DNA of 64,000 bases from Streptomyces sp. Ag109_O5-10 (GTDB taxonomy: Bacteria; Actinomycetota; Actinomycetes; Streptomycetales; Streptomycetaceae), in contig NZ_FNTQ01000001.1 of NCBI RefSeq assembly GCF_900105755.1, positions 9,238,001 through 9,302,000 of the forward strand, read 5' to 3'. Position 1 is the stretch's first letter; each line of letters opens with the position of its first letter. Below, piece by piece: positions 19,728-27,640 of this stretch. The translations under genes and the position numbers were made by a program. The notes beneath the pieces are model-generated. The model saw only the letters and a program-made list of their open reading frames with translations, was not told the origin of the DNA and made no database searches.

Positions 19728-20354
19728 ATGCGGACACCGCGTCTTCCCGGCCGCCGGTCCACGTCAGGCCCGCCCGGCAAGCGGGTTCGGCACGCGGCCG
19801 ACGGCGAGCCGGGCTCACTGGAACGGCCCATGGACCGGCTGGAACGCGGGCTCCGGGTCTTCCTGACGGTCGTCGCACTTGTGGCCGTGCCGCTCGGGAC
19901 ATGGTGCGTCGGGCATGCGGTGTACAGCCACTTCACGCTGGCTCGGCAGACTCGGCTCGCGCAACTGCACCCGGCGGCGGCAAGCCTGCTGACGGAAGCG
20001 CGGTCGGGTGACGACCGCGCCGGCGCGCAGTCCGGTTTCCACGCGCTCGTGCAATGGAGTGACCGGAACGGCGCCCACACGGGCGTCGCACCGGTACGGG
20101 CCTGGCTCCATCGCGGAGCCACGGCGACCGTGTGGCTGGACGCGCGCGGTGACATCGCCACGCCACCCCGGGCCCGGGACTTCGCGGCGACCGCCGGTGT
20201 GGCGATGGGATGCGCGACCGCGTTCGGTGGTGTGGCCACCACGTGCGGCCTGCGGTGGGCCCTCGACAGGAGCATCGAACAGCGCCGCCTCGCCCGGTGG
20301 GCCCGCGAATGGGAGCACGTGGAGCCCGGCTGGGTGACCCGCTACACCCGCTGA
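19728..20354 (+). CDS. Rv1733c-like two-helix membrane protein
   Basis: A 208-aa protein with two membrane helices: GLRVFLTVVALVAVPLGTWC near residues 45-65 and FAATAGVAMGCATAFGGVAT near 150-170. The roughly 80-residue loop between them should be extracytoplasmic. M. tuberculosis Rv1733c, a DosR-regulon protein and T-cell antigen, has this layout (helix, outer domain with LARQTRLAQ and ATVWLD-type segments, helix). Function is unknown. The start is chosen on GGAGGGCC just upstream; an internal ATG at residue 35 is possible. Confidence 0.82.
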   Translation: MRTPRLPGRRSTSGPPGKRVRHAADGEPGSLERPMDRLERGLRVFLTVVALVAVPLGTWCVGHAVYSHFTLARQTRLAQLHPAAASLLTEARSGDDRAGAQSGFHALVQWSDRNGAHTGVAPVRAWLHRGATATVWLDARGDIATPPRARDFAATAGVAMGCATAFGGVATTCGLRWALDRSIEQRRLARWAREWEHVEPGWVTRYTR

Positions 20355-20481
20355 CACCGGTCTCGTGCATTGCGGCACAGGACTTCACTGCTCTGGCGGC
20401 GCGACGACGGCCCCGCAGCGTGGCAAGCAGAGGGACTCCGTGGGCCGGGCCCCGCGCATGCCGAAGGCAGAGGTGGGACGC

Positions 20482-20931
20482 ATGGACAGGGACGCCTCCG
20501 CCCCGCGGGTGGTGGTCGGCATCGACGCGGAGGAGGCCGGGCAGCGCATGCTCGCGGAGCTGACCGACGTGCTCGGCGCGGACCCGGCCTCGGTCCACGC
20601 CCGTCTGGTGCACGGCAGCCCCACCGACGTCCTGCTGCGGGCCGCGAGGGCGCCGAGGTCCTGGCCGTCGGAGGCCGGGCCGGGGCGGGTTCGCGCGGGC
20701 GCTGCCCGGCTCCGTCAGCCGGCACGTTGCGCCGCACGCGTCCTGCCCGGTCGTGGTCGTGCGGCGCAACCCCACCGACGTCCTGCTGCGGGCCGCCGAG
20801 GGCGCCGAGGTCCTGGCCGTCGGCAGCCGGGCCGGGGCGGGTTCGCGCGGGCCCTGCCCGGCTCCGTCAGCCGGCACGTTGCGCCGCACGCGTCCTGCCC
20901 GGTCGGGATCGTATGGTCCGGGAAGAGGTGA
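20482..20931 (+). pseudogene. Degenerate universal stress protein with internal tandem duplication
   Basis: Begins with an intact USP strand, APRVVVGIDAEEAG, and a fragment HGSPTDVLLRAA. The central segment LAVGSRAGAG, which should run on into GFARALPGSVSRHVAPHASCPV, sits in a different frame from the rest, so the USP core is broken by frameshifts. A 134/135-bp segment is repeated in tandem (20620-20753 and 20771-20905). The two copies differ by a 1-base indel and a few substitutions, and share the later frame break. The product would be far shorter than a normal USP domain. A sequencing error in the G/C runs cannot explain the duplication itself. Confidence 0.75.
20620..20905 (+). repeat. 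Tandem direct repeat, about 134 bp x 2
   Basis: Copy 1 (20620-20753) and copy 2 (20771-20905) begin with the same CCCACCGACGTCCTGCTGCG and stay nearly identical to CCTGCCCGGTCG; the period is 151 bp. Both encode the ATP-binding end of a USP domain. Confidence 0.85.
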
Positions 20932-20949
20932 CGAGGAGTCCGCGGCCGG

Positions 20950-21606
20950 CTACTGGAAGGCCGCGTGGATCTCATGTTCGGTCGCCTCGTGCGACACGAG
21001 CAGAAGTTCGTCACCGGGCAGCAGCCGCATGTCCGGTCCGGGAACCGTGGGCCGCCCGTCACGGACGACGCTGGCCACGACAGTGCCGGCCGGCAGGGAG
21101 ATCTCGCCCAGTGTGTGCCCCGCGGCGCGAGACCGCTCGGTGATCGCGGTCTCCATCACCTCGACGCCCGCCTTGCTGAGGCGCAGCAGCGCCACCGTGT
21201 CCGTGGCCCCGGTGGCTTCCTCGATGAGAGAGATGAGAGGGGTGGCGGTGGGCACCGCCACGTCCACGCCCCAGCGCTGGTCGAAGAGCCAGGCGTTCTC
21301 CGCGTCGTTGACACGCGCGGCCACCCGCGCCACGCCGAACCGCCTCTTGGCCACCATGCTGATGACGAGGTTGTCCTCGTCCCTTCCCGTGGCGGCGATC
21401 ACAAGGTCGCAGGTCAGCGATCCGGCGTGTTCCATGAGCGAGGTGTCGCAGGCGTCGCCGAGCACCAGGCGGACCCGGGACAGGTGCGCGAGCGCGGACA
21501 GCCTGGTGCCGTCCTGCTCCACGAGCGTCACGTCGTTGTTCCCGGCGGCCAGCACCTGGGCGATCTGCGAGCCGAGCCGGCCCGCGCCGGCGATGAGGAT
21601 CTTCAC
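20950..21606 (-). CDS. TrkA-type potassium-channel regulatory protein
   Basis: A 218-aa cytoplasmic RCK protein with an N-terminal Rossmann fold (ILIAGAGRLGSQIAQVLAAG; acidic VEQD at the end of strand 2, typical of NAD binding) and a C-terminal TrkA_C domain (GEISLPAGTVVASVVRDG, LLPGDELLLVS). Its ATG overlaps the stop of the preceding TrkA-type gene. M. tuberculosis has a comparable pair, CeoB/CeoC. The target channel is not in the window, so regulation of another ion system is possible. Confidence 0.85.
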   Translation of the reverse strand: MKILIAGAGRLGSQIAQVLAAGNNDVTLVEQDGTRLSALAHLSRVRLVLGDACDTSLMEHAGSLTCDLVIAATGRDEDNLVISMVAKRRFGVARVAARVNDAENAWLFDQRWGVDVAVPTATPLISLIEEATGATDTVALLRLSKAGVEVMETAITERSRAAGHTLGEISLPAGTVVASVVRDGRPTVPGPDMRLLPGDELLLVSHEATEHEIHAAFQ

Positions 21607-22262
21607 GTTCCCAGCTCCTTGTCGAGGAAGCCGCGCAACCGGGCGAGTGCGGTGGCGGCGACGGCGAAGGTGACCAGGTCCCCCGGCTCGGCCAGGACCC
21701 CGTGGGCGGGCAGCAGGGAGCGCCCGGCGCGGGTGATCTCGACGACCCGGATCTCACCGTCGACGTCGAGTTCGGTCGGCCTGCGCCCGGTGAGGTGGCC
21801 GGGCAGTTCGGAGCGGACCAGGAGGGTCTCGCCGTTGCCGAAGACGAGCTCGGGGGTGAGGTGGCGGTGCAGCAGCATCTGGTGGATACGGCTCACGGCC
21901 CAGCGGACGCTGGAGACGGCCGGGATGCCCAGCTCCCGGCAGAGTTCGGCCCGCCCGGGATCGTGGATGCGGGCGAGCACGATGGGGACCCGGTAGGTCT
22001 CCTTCGCCGTTCGCGCGCTGACGATGTTGCCGTTGTCCCTGGCGGTCACGGCGACCAGGGCGTCCGCGTGGCCGACTCCGGCCTCCTCCAGCACGGGACG
22101 ACTGAAGCCGCTGCCCACCAGGAAGGCTCCCGGGAAGCCGGTCGGCAGCAGCCTGGCCGCTTCCGGTTCCTGGTCGATGACACGCACGTCATGGCCCTCG
22201 GTCACCAACTGCGTGGCGAGGGTGGCACCGACCCGGCCGCAGCCCACGACGATCGCTCTCAC
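21603..22262 (-). CDS. TrkA-type NAD-binding protein
   Basis: A 219-aa RCK protein: Rossmann fold AIVVGCGRVGATLATQLVTEG with VIDQEPEAA at the second strand, then TrkA_C-like LPGHLTGRRPTELDVDGEIRV and GVLAEPGDLVTFAV. The GTG start at 22260-22262 overlaps the stop of the P-type ATPase (GTGA), with GAAGGACG just upstream. The two TrkA proteins plus the ATPase are co-transcribed, so they may sense NAD(H) or nucleotides and gate ion flux together. Confidence 0.85.
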   Translation of the reverse strand: MRAIVVGCGRVGATLATQLVTEGHDVRVIDQEPEAARLLPTGFPGAFLVGSGFSRPVLEEAGVGHADALVAVTARDNGNIVSARTAKETYRVPIVLARIHDPGRAELCRELGIPAVSSVRWAVSRIHQMLLHRHLTPELVFGNGETLLVRSELPGHLTGRRPTELDVDGEIRVVEITRAGRSLLPAHGVLAEPGDLVTFAVAATALARLRGFLDKELGT

Positions 22263-25102
22263 CGTCCTTCTCCCTTCGAGGACGTTCGACGGAGCCTCAC
22301 CATCCACTTGCGGACTTCCTCGGCGGCCAGCAGAAGCGCACCGAAGCCTGCGAGGACCGCCCAGTCGGTGGCATTGAGCGGGGCGGTGTCGAACACCGCC
22401 TGGAGCGGCGGCGCGTAACTGATCGCGGCCATCAGGCCGATACCCACACAGCCGGCGCCGATCAGCCAGGGGTTGCTCAGCAGCCCGGCCCGGAAGACGC
22501 TCTGCCGGTCCGTCCGCACGGCCAGGGCGTTGAAGAACTGGCTGACGACGATGCCGGCCTGGACCATGGTGATCGCCTCCCGATAGGCGGGCGTGTCCTT
22601 GGTGAAGTCCGTGGCGGGGATGCCGGAAGCGTGGATGTGCCAGAAGAAGACGGCGCACACGCCGAGCGCCTGGATACCGCCGAGGAAGCAGATCCGGCCC
22701 ATGACGCCGGCCGAGAACAGCCGCTCGTGGCGCGGCCTGGGCGGCCTGTCCATGACGTCCTTCTCCATCGGCTCCGCGCCGAGCGCGAGCGCCGGCAGCA
22801 CGTCGGAGCCGAGGTCGATGGCGAGGATCTGCACGGCCGTGATCGGCACCAGCGGGAACCGGGTGAACGTGGCGGCGAGGATCGGCACCAGTTCGGCGAT
22901 GTTGTGGCTGAAGAGGTAGATCAGGAACTTGCGGATGTTCCGGTAGACCGAACGCCCCAGTCCCACCGCGGTGGTGATGGAGGCGAAGGAGTCGTCCAGC
23001 AGAACCATGACCGCGGCCTCCCGGGCGACGTCGGTGCCGGACGCGCCCATGGCCACGCCGATGTCCGCGTGTTTCAGAGCCGGAGCGTCGTTGGCGCCGT
23101 CGCCGGTGACCGCGACGACCTCACCCCGCTGCTGGAAGGCGGTGACCACCCGCATCTTGTGCTCGGGACTGACCCGGCACAGCAGCAGCTCGCCCGCGCC
23201 GTCCAGCAGCGCGTCCAGTCCGGCGTCGTCCAGCGCGTCCAGAGCGGCCCCGGTGACGACGGTGGGATCCGGCGCGCGCACGATCCCGACCCGGCGGGCC
23301 ACGGCCTCCGCGGTCAGCGGATGGTCCCCGGTGACCATGACGATCCTGATCCCCGCACGCCGGCACGCGTCCACCGCGTCCCGCACCTCCGGACGTGGCG
23401 GGTCATACATACCGGTGAGTCCCCGCAGGGTCAGCTCCGACTCGGCGTCGTCCAGAGCCGGACGCGGACCGCTGACCCGGCGGGTGGCCACCGCCAGCAC
23501 CCGCAGCCCCTGACCCGCCAGCTCATCGGCGGCGGCGACGACCTCGGCACGAGAGGCGTCCGTCAGAGGCGTCCGCGTTCCGTTCCGGTCCACGGCGACG
23601 CAGCGGGCGAGGAGTTCCAGCGGCGCCCCCTTGACGTACGCGGCGTAGGTGTCGTCCGGTTCGCGGCGCACGGTGCTCATCAGCTTGCGGACGGAGTCGA
23701 AGGGATGTTCCGCCACACGTGGTGAACGGGCCTCTTCCACGGCTGTGTCCACACCGGCCTTGGCCGCGGCGACCAGCAGCGCGCCCTCGGTGGTGTCACC
23801 CAGCACCCGCCACCCGAGCGGGCCGGACGGCGGCACCAGCCGGGCGTCGCAGCACAGCGCCGCCGCCCGCAGCAGCTCCCGCACGGGTCCGGCGTCCGCG
23901 ACCTCGCCCACCGGCGCGTACCCGACACCGGTCAGGGGATGGTAGGCACCGTCGGCCCACAGCCTTACGACGGTCATCTCGGCCTGGGTGAGCGTTCCCG
24001 TCTTGTCGGTGCACACCACGCTGGTCGACCCCAGCGCCTCCACGGCCAGCAGCTGTTTGACGAGAGCGTGCCGACGGGCCATCCGGCGGACACCGATCGC
24101 CAGGGAAACGGAGAGCGTCGCCGGCAGACCCTCCGGTACGAGGGCGACCATCACGCCGAGCGCGAAGACGAAGGTGTCGACGAAGGGCTGCCCGCTGGGC
24201 ACCCGCACGGCGAACAGGACCGCCCCGGTCGCGAGCGCGACGCCCGCCACCCGGCGGGCCATGGCGGCGACCTGCCGTTGCAGCGGGGTCTGCTGCCGGG
24301 GCGCGGCCGCGGTGAGGCGGAAGAGCCGTCCGAATTCCGTGCCCGCGCCGGTGGCGAAGACGACGGCCTTCGCCGTGCCCGCTACCAGGTCGGTCCCCAT
24401 GAACACGCAGTTGCGGGCTTCGAGCAGCGGCCCGGGTGGCACGGCATCGGCCACGCGTGCCACGGCGTCGCTCTCGCCGGTCAGGGCCGCGTTGTTGACG
24501 GCGGCCTCCTGGGCCTCCACCAGCCGGCAGTCGGCCGGCACGGCGTCCCCGGCCTCCAGGACCACGAGATCGCCGGGCACCAGGTCACGGGCGGGCAGCT
24601 CCTGTCGTTCGCCGTCCCGCAGGACGCGGCAGGTGCGCGGGACCATCGCCTGAAGGGACTGCGCGGTCCGCTCCGCGGAGTATTCCTGGGCGAAGCCGAT
24701 ACCGGCGTTCAGCAATACCACCGCGAGAATCGCGAAGGCCAGTTGCAGCGTGGCCGGGTCCCGGGGCTGTTCGAGTCCGTAGGACAGAAAAGTGATCGCC
24801 GAGGCGGCGAGGAGCATCACCGCGAAGAGGTCCGCAAACTGCGCCGCCAGCCGAGGCCATATCCGCCGCCGGCCGAAGGCGGGCAGGTCGTTGGTGCCGT
24901 GACTGATCCGCCGGCCGGCGGCCTCGGCTGCGCCGAGACCACGCGGAGAGCCCTCCAGGGCGACGAAGACGCCGGAGACCGGAAGCGAGGGGACGGCGGA
25001 TGCCGGGGCACCGGGCTCGACGGGGCCAGGGACGGCACCGCACGGCGCCGGGCCGCCACCGTGCAGGACAGACGTCACCGGGTGCACCGGTCCAGGGCTC
25101 AT
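22259..25102 (-). CDS. CtpF-like P-type (P2) cation ATPase
   Basis: A 947-aa P2-type cation pump. Order: cation-ATPase N-domain (about 50-110), first helix pair (95-140), actuator domain with LTGES at 208-212, the helix-4 motif LVPEGLPATLS at 321-331, phosphorylated Asp366 in CTDKTGTLT, a nucleotide-binding domain, the hinge TGDGANDAPALKHADIGVAMG, and four to six C-terminal helices. Mycobacterial CtpF (Rv1997, DosR-regulated) has the same type and is reported to move calcium; the ion here is inferred. The ATG has no ribosome site of its own but overlaps the stop of a 13-codon upstream frame. Confidence 0.9.
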   Translation of the reverse strand: MSPGPVHPVTSVLHGGGPAPCGAVPGPVEPGAPASAVPSLPVSGVFVALEGSPRGLGAAEAAGRRISHGTNDLPAFGRRRIWPRLAAQFADLFAVMLLAASAITFLSYGLEQPRDPATLQLAFAILAVVLLNAGIGFAQEYSAERTAQSLQAMVPRTCRVLRDGERQELPARDLVPGDLVVLEAGDAVPADCRLVEAQEAAVNNAALTGESDAVARVADAVPPGPLLEARNCVFMGTDLVAGTAKAVVFATGAGTEFGRLFRLTAAAPRQQTPLQRQVAAMARRVAGVALATGAVLFAVRVPSGQPFVDTFVFALGVMVALVPEGLPATLSVSLAIGVRRMARRHALVKQLLAVEALGSTSVVCTDKTGTLTQAEMTVVRLWADGAYHPLTGVGYAPVGEVADAGPVRELLRAAALCCDARLVPPSGPLGWRVLGDTTEGALLVAAAKAGVDTAVEEARSPRVAEHPFDSVRKLMSTVRREPDDTYAAYVKGAPLELLARCVAVDRNGTRTPLTDASRAEVVAAADELAGQGLRVLAVATRRVSGPRPALDDAESELTLRGLTGMYDPPRPEVRDAVDACRRAGIRIVMVTGDHPLTAEAVARRVGIVRAPDPTVVTGAALDALDDAGLDALLDGAGELLLCRVSPEHKMRVVTAFQQRGEVVAVTGDGANDAPALKHADIGVAMGASGTDVAREAAVMVLLDDSFASITTAVGLGRSVYRNIRKFLIYLFSHNIAELVPILAATFTRFPLVPITAVQILAIDLGSDVLPALALGAEPMEKDVMDRPPRPRHERLFSAGVMGRICFLGGIQALGVCAVFFWHIHASGIPATDFTKDTPAYREAITMVQAGIVVSQFFNALAVRTDRQSVFRAGLLSNPWLIGAGCVGIGLMAAISYAPPLQAVFDTAPLNATDWAVLAGFGALLLAAEEVRKWMVRLRRTSSKGEGR

Positions 25103-25140
25103 AGGAGGCCCGGGACGGTCGTTGCCTCGGAGACCTTCAT
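25099..25140 (-). CDS. Possible 13-aa leader peptide coupled to P-type ATPase
   Basis: The frame MKVSEATTVPGLL starts at ATG 25138-25140 with GAGGAGAAG upstream, and its TGA overlaps the ATPase ATG (ATGA). The ATPase start lacks its own ribosome site, so translation through this short frame probably delivers ribosomes to it. The peptide has no run of a single amino acid that would suggest attenuation. Confidence 0.45.
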   Translation of the reverse strand: MKVSEATTVPGLL

Positions 25141-25193
25141 GCTGCTTCTCCTCACGTCGTTGTCGGACGCCATCGAGCAGTTCGGCCGCAGTC

Positions 25194-26078
25194 TCACTCC
25201 TGCGTGGGAACGGCGAAGACCGGGCAGCGAGCGTGGTGCAGCACGCCCTGGCTGACCGAGCCCAGCAGCATGCCGGCGAAGCCGCCGCGCCGACGCGTTC
25301 CCACCACCACGCCCAGCGCGTGCGCCGAGGCGTCGGCTAGCGCCTGCGCCGGATGCCCGACGACCAGCTCGTGCCGCAGCTCCACCTCCGGATAGCGGGC
25401 CCGGCGGCCGGCCACCGTCTCCGAGAGCAGCCGGCGGCACTCCTGCTGGGACGCGTACTCGTCGAACATCCGCAGGTGGCCGGGCTGCCACACGTACAGC
25501 GCCCGTACCTCGGCACCGCGCAGCGCGGCCTCCTGGAAGGCCAGGTCGATCGCTGCGGCTGAGTGCTCGCTGCCGTCGACGCCGACCACGTAGTACGCGG
25601 GCTCCTGGGTGACGTGCTCCGGTGCCGGTATGACGACCACGGGGCAGCGGGCGTGCGCCAGGACGGGCAGGACGACCGAGGCGGAGCTGAACACCTCCCG
25701 GACCCGGCCCAGATGGCGAGAGCCGAGCACGACGGCCGTGGCGTCGCGGCTCTGTTCCCCCAGCACCCGCCCGGGCTCCCCCTGTGCGAGCAAGGCGTCC
25801 GCCTCGATGCCGGGATGCCTGGCCGCGACGAAGTCCACCATCTCGGCGAGCAACTGCTTCCCCCTGCGGTGCGGCTCCTCGTTCCGCTCCTCCCAGGGCG
25901 GCGGGACCCTCCCTCCCCGATGGTCCCGGGTCGGCACGCCCTCGGCGTGGACCGCGCGCAGCGGAACCCGCCGCCGGACCGCCTCGTCGGACGCCCAAAC
26001 CAGCGCCATCCGGTGAGCCGGGTCGGCGTCGACACCGACCACGACGGGCCGGCGGTCACTCGGTGCGGGAGTGTTCAT
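25194..26078 (-). CDS. Tandem universal stress protein
   Basis: A 294-aa protein with two UspA domains. Domain 1 begins PVVVGVDADPAHRMALVWASDEA and carries the variant GSRHLGRVREVFSSASVVL; domain 2 begins YVVGVDGSEHSAAAIDLAF and ends with the canonical GTRRRGGFAGMLLGSVSQGV, so the second domain should bind ATP. The ATG at 26076-26078 follows GAGGAGGCGAGC. It lies just upstream of the cation-ATPase/TrkA operon on the same strand. A DosR-like box lies about 82 bp before the start. Confidence 0.9.
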   Translation of the reverse strand: MNTPAPSDRRPVVVGVDADPAHRMALVWASDEAVRRRVPLRAVHAEGVPTRDHRGGRVPPPWEERNEEPHRRGKQLLAEMVDFVAARHPGIEADALLAQGEPGRVLGEQSRDATAVVLGSRHLGRVREVFSSASVVLPVLAHARCPVVVIPAPEHVTQEPAYYVVGVDGSEHSAAAIDLAFQEAALRGAEVRALYVWQPGHLRMFDEYASQQECRRLLSETVAGRRARYPEVELRHELVVGHPAQALADASAHALGVVVGTRRRGGFAGMLLGSVSQGVLHHARCPVFAVPTQE

Positions 26079-26127
26079 GATGCTCGCCTCCTCGCTGCGG
26101 CAGGACGCGGAGAGTGCCCCCGCGATC

Positions 26128-26343
26128 TCATGCAAGCCTCGGCTCGCAGGAGCTGCCAGGGGCCGTAGGTCCCGAGGCCGCGACCGGTCGGCCCGGAGTG
26201 CCGGGATCAGCCAGAAGGGTCGGCTCGTGCGGAAGGCCGCGGACGAAGAGACCGAAGGGGGTGGCCGGCCCCCGCATGTCCTCCCGGAGGCAGGACAGGG
26301 CCGTGGTCACTTCGTAGAGGTCGGTGGTGGTGACGTCGGACAT
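26128..26343 (-). pseudogene. Truncated nicotinate phosphoribosyltransferase N-terminus (pncB2-like)
   Basis: A 71-codon frame beginning SDVTTTDLYEVTTALSCLRE and continuing MRGPATPFGLFVRGLP. This is recognisably the N-terminus of nicotinate phosphoribosyltransferase (TDLYEVTMA...YL...ATFSLFVR...LP), an enzyme normally over 400 aa. After about 40 residues the similarity ends. M. tuberculosis pncB2 (Rv0573c) is DosR-regulated, so this is probably the stump of another dormancy gene. It overlaps the regulatory region of the downstream USP gene. Confidence 0.6.
26160..26173 (+). promoter_or_regulatory. DosR/OsdR-like box before USP gene
   Basis: GGGCCGTAGGTCCC matches all 11 fixed positions of GGGCCGNNNGTCCC and 11 of 14 of the DosR consensus. 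It lies 82 bp before the USP start at 26078, within the pncB remnant. Confidence 0.6.
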
Positions 26344-26416
26344 GGTGATCACCGTCGGGTGTGCGGGTGTGTGGGTGCCCCGCTCTCCAGTCTGGCCACG
26401 AGCCGCCCGTGGAATA

Positions 26417-26452
26417 GGGACTTCAGGGACCTGGACCTGGGCTGTTCGGCCC
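26417..26452 (+). promoter_or_regulatory. Pair of DosR/OsdR-like sites before Hsp20 gene
   Basis: GGGACTTCAGGGAC (26417-26430) holds a perfect left DosR half-site, GGGACTT. GGGCTGTTCGGCCC (26439-26452) reads GGGCCGAACAGCCC on the other strand. Their centres are 22 bp apart, two helical turns, as for paired DosR sites. They lie 72-107 bp before the Hsp20 ATG, between it and the divergent pncB stump. Confidence 0.5.
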
Positions 26453-26523
26453 CAGCCGAGGCGCGCCCGGCGAGTTGGACTGGAGGTGTCGGCAGACACG
26501 ACGACCGCCAAGGAGGTACGGCC

Positions 26524-26928
26524 ATGGCCACACTGGCACACAGGCAGAGGTTCCCGTTCCCCGAGATCCCGGAATGGTTCGAGACCTTTCCCAGCAGGCT
26601 GACGATGCCCCCGGTCCGGATCGAGGACTACACGGAGGGCGGCCGCTATGTCATGCGCGCCGAACTGCCGGGGATGTCCCCCGACGACATCGACGTCGTC
26701 ATCGGCGACGGGGTGCTGACGGTCGAGGCCGAACGCGCCGAACGGGACATCGACAAGAGCCACAGCGAGATTCGGTACGGCGCGATGAGCCGTAGTGTGA
26801 CTCTGCCGCCCGGCGCTGACGAGGACGACGTCAAGGCCGACTACACCGACGGCATGCTGACCATCAGCGTGGGTCTGGGCAGCGAGAAGGCGGAGGCCAG
26901 GCACGTAGAGATCCAGCACGGCGGCTGA
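26524..26928 (+). CDS. Hsp20/alpha-crystallin small heat-shock protein
   Basis: A 134-aa ATP-independent holdase. The alpha-crystallin domain spans about residues 25-125 (VRIEDYTEGGRYVMRAELPGM, DDIDVVIGDGVLTVEAER, SVTLPPGADEDDVKADYTDGMLTISVG), and a short N-terminal arm RFPFPEIPEWFETFP precedes it. The C-terminal I/V-x-I/V anchor is weak (VEIQHGG). The start is set by AAGGAGG upstream. M. tuberculosis HspX/Acr is the hallmark DosR-induced member. A strong terminator follows. Confidence 0.93.
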   Translation: MATLAHRQRFPFPEIPEWFETFPSRLTMPPVRIEDYTEGGRYVMRAELPGMSPDDIDVVIGDGVLTVEAERAERDIDKSHSEIRYGAMSRSVTLPPGADEDDVKADYTDGMLTISVGLGSEKAEARHVEIQHGG

Positions 26929-26945
26929 CGGACGCGTTCCCTTTC

Positions 26946-26970
26946 CGGCGGGCCCCGAGCGGGCCCGCCG
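26946..26970 (+). terminator. Bidirectional terminator between Hsp20 and A/V-ATPase operon
   Basis: A perfect 10-bp stem CGGCGGGCCC/GGGCCCGCCG with a 5-base loop lies 18 bp after the Hsp20 stop, in the gap before the end of the minus-strand ATPase operon. Confidence 0.75.
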
Positions 26971-27019
26971 TCGTATGCGAACCCGGACGTGCCGGCGTCG
27001 GGCACGTGCCCGGTTCCGG

Positions 27020-27640
27020 TCACCGTGCGCCGCGCTCGGCGGCCCACCGGCGCCGTACCGCCTCCTCGTGCTCGCCCTCCTCCAGTGCCAGTTCCACCGA
27101 CGCGAGCTCGTCTCGCAGCCGGGGGATCCAGTGCCGGCGCAGGGCGCGGACCCGCTGCCGGGTGCGTACCGCCTCGGCGGCGAGCAGGCCGGCGGCGGCC
27201 CGGTGGACGGCGTGCTCCGCGGCCGCCCGGACCGCCGCACGGTACGCCGTCTCGGCATGCGCCAGCGCGGAGTTGGGCGGGGTCGGCTCCTCGGGTGACC
27301 GCACGGGATCCGTCCAGGAGACGGTGCCGGGGTGCCGTACGCCCATGAGCGCGGCCCAACCGACGACTACCCGGGCGTGGTCCGCCGGTACCGCCTCGGC
27401 CAGCGCCGCCTCGCCGCCGAGCAGCACCCCCCGCACCAGCCAGCTGTCCGCCTCGGCCAGCCGCTGCCGCCACACCGCGCCGGCCTCCTCCGCAGCACGG
27501 CGTGCCACCCGCTCCCGGTCGAGCAGCAGCCGGAGCTTGCGTTCGAGCAGAACCGCTCCGCGCAGCGCGGTGGCGAGGTTGCGCCTCAGCCTCAGCCGGC
27601 CGGCCCGACCCGCCGGAACCCGGCTTCCGTGCCCGCTCAC
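27020..27640 (-). CDS. A/V-type ATPase subunit D (central stalk)
   Basis: A 206-aa helical protein, last gene of the nine-gene operon. Subunit D forms the rotating coiled coil inside the A3B3 head. Visible: N-terminal helix LRRNLATALRGAVLLERKLRLLLDRE and C-terminal helix AVRTRQRVRALRRHWIPRLRDELASVELALEEGE, the two long antiparallel helices expected, with a small domain between. The ATG overlaps the subunit B stop by 4 bases. Identification rests on position after B plus this helical layout. Confidence 0.85.
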   Translation of the reverse strand: MSGHGSRVPAGRAGRLRLRRNLATALRGAVLLERKLRLLLDRERVARRAAEEAGAVWRQRLAEADSWLVRGVLLGGEAALAEAVPADHARVVVGWAALMGVRHPGTVSWTDPVRSPEEPTPPNSALAHAETAYRAAVRAAAEHAVHRAAAGLLAAEAVRTRQRVRALRRHWIPRLRDELASVELALEEGEHEEAVRRRWAAERGAR

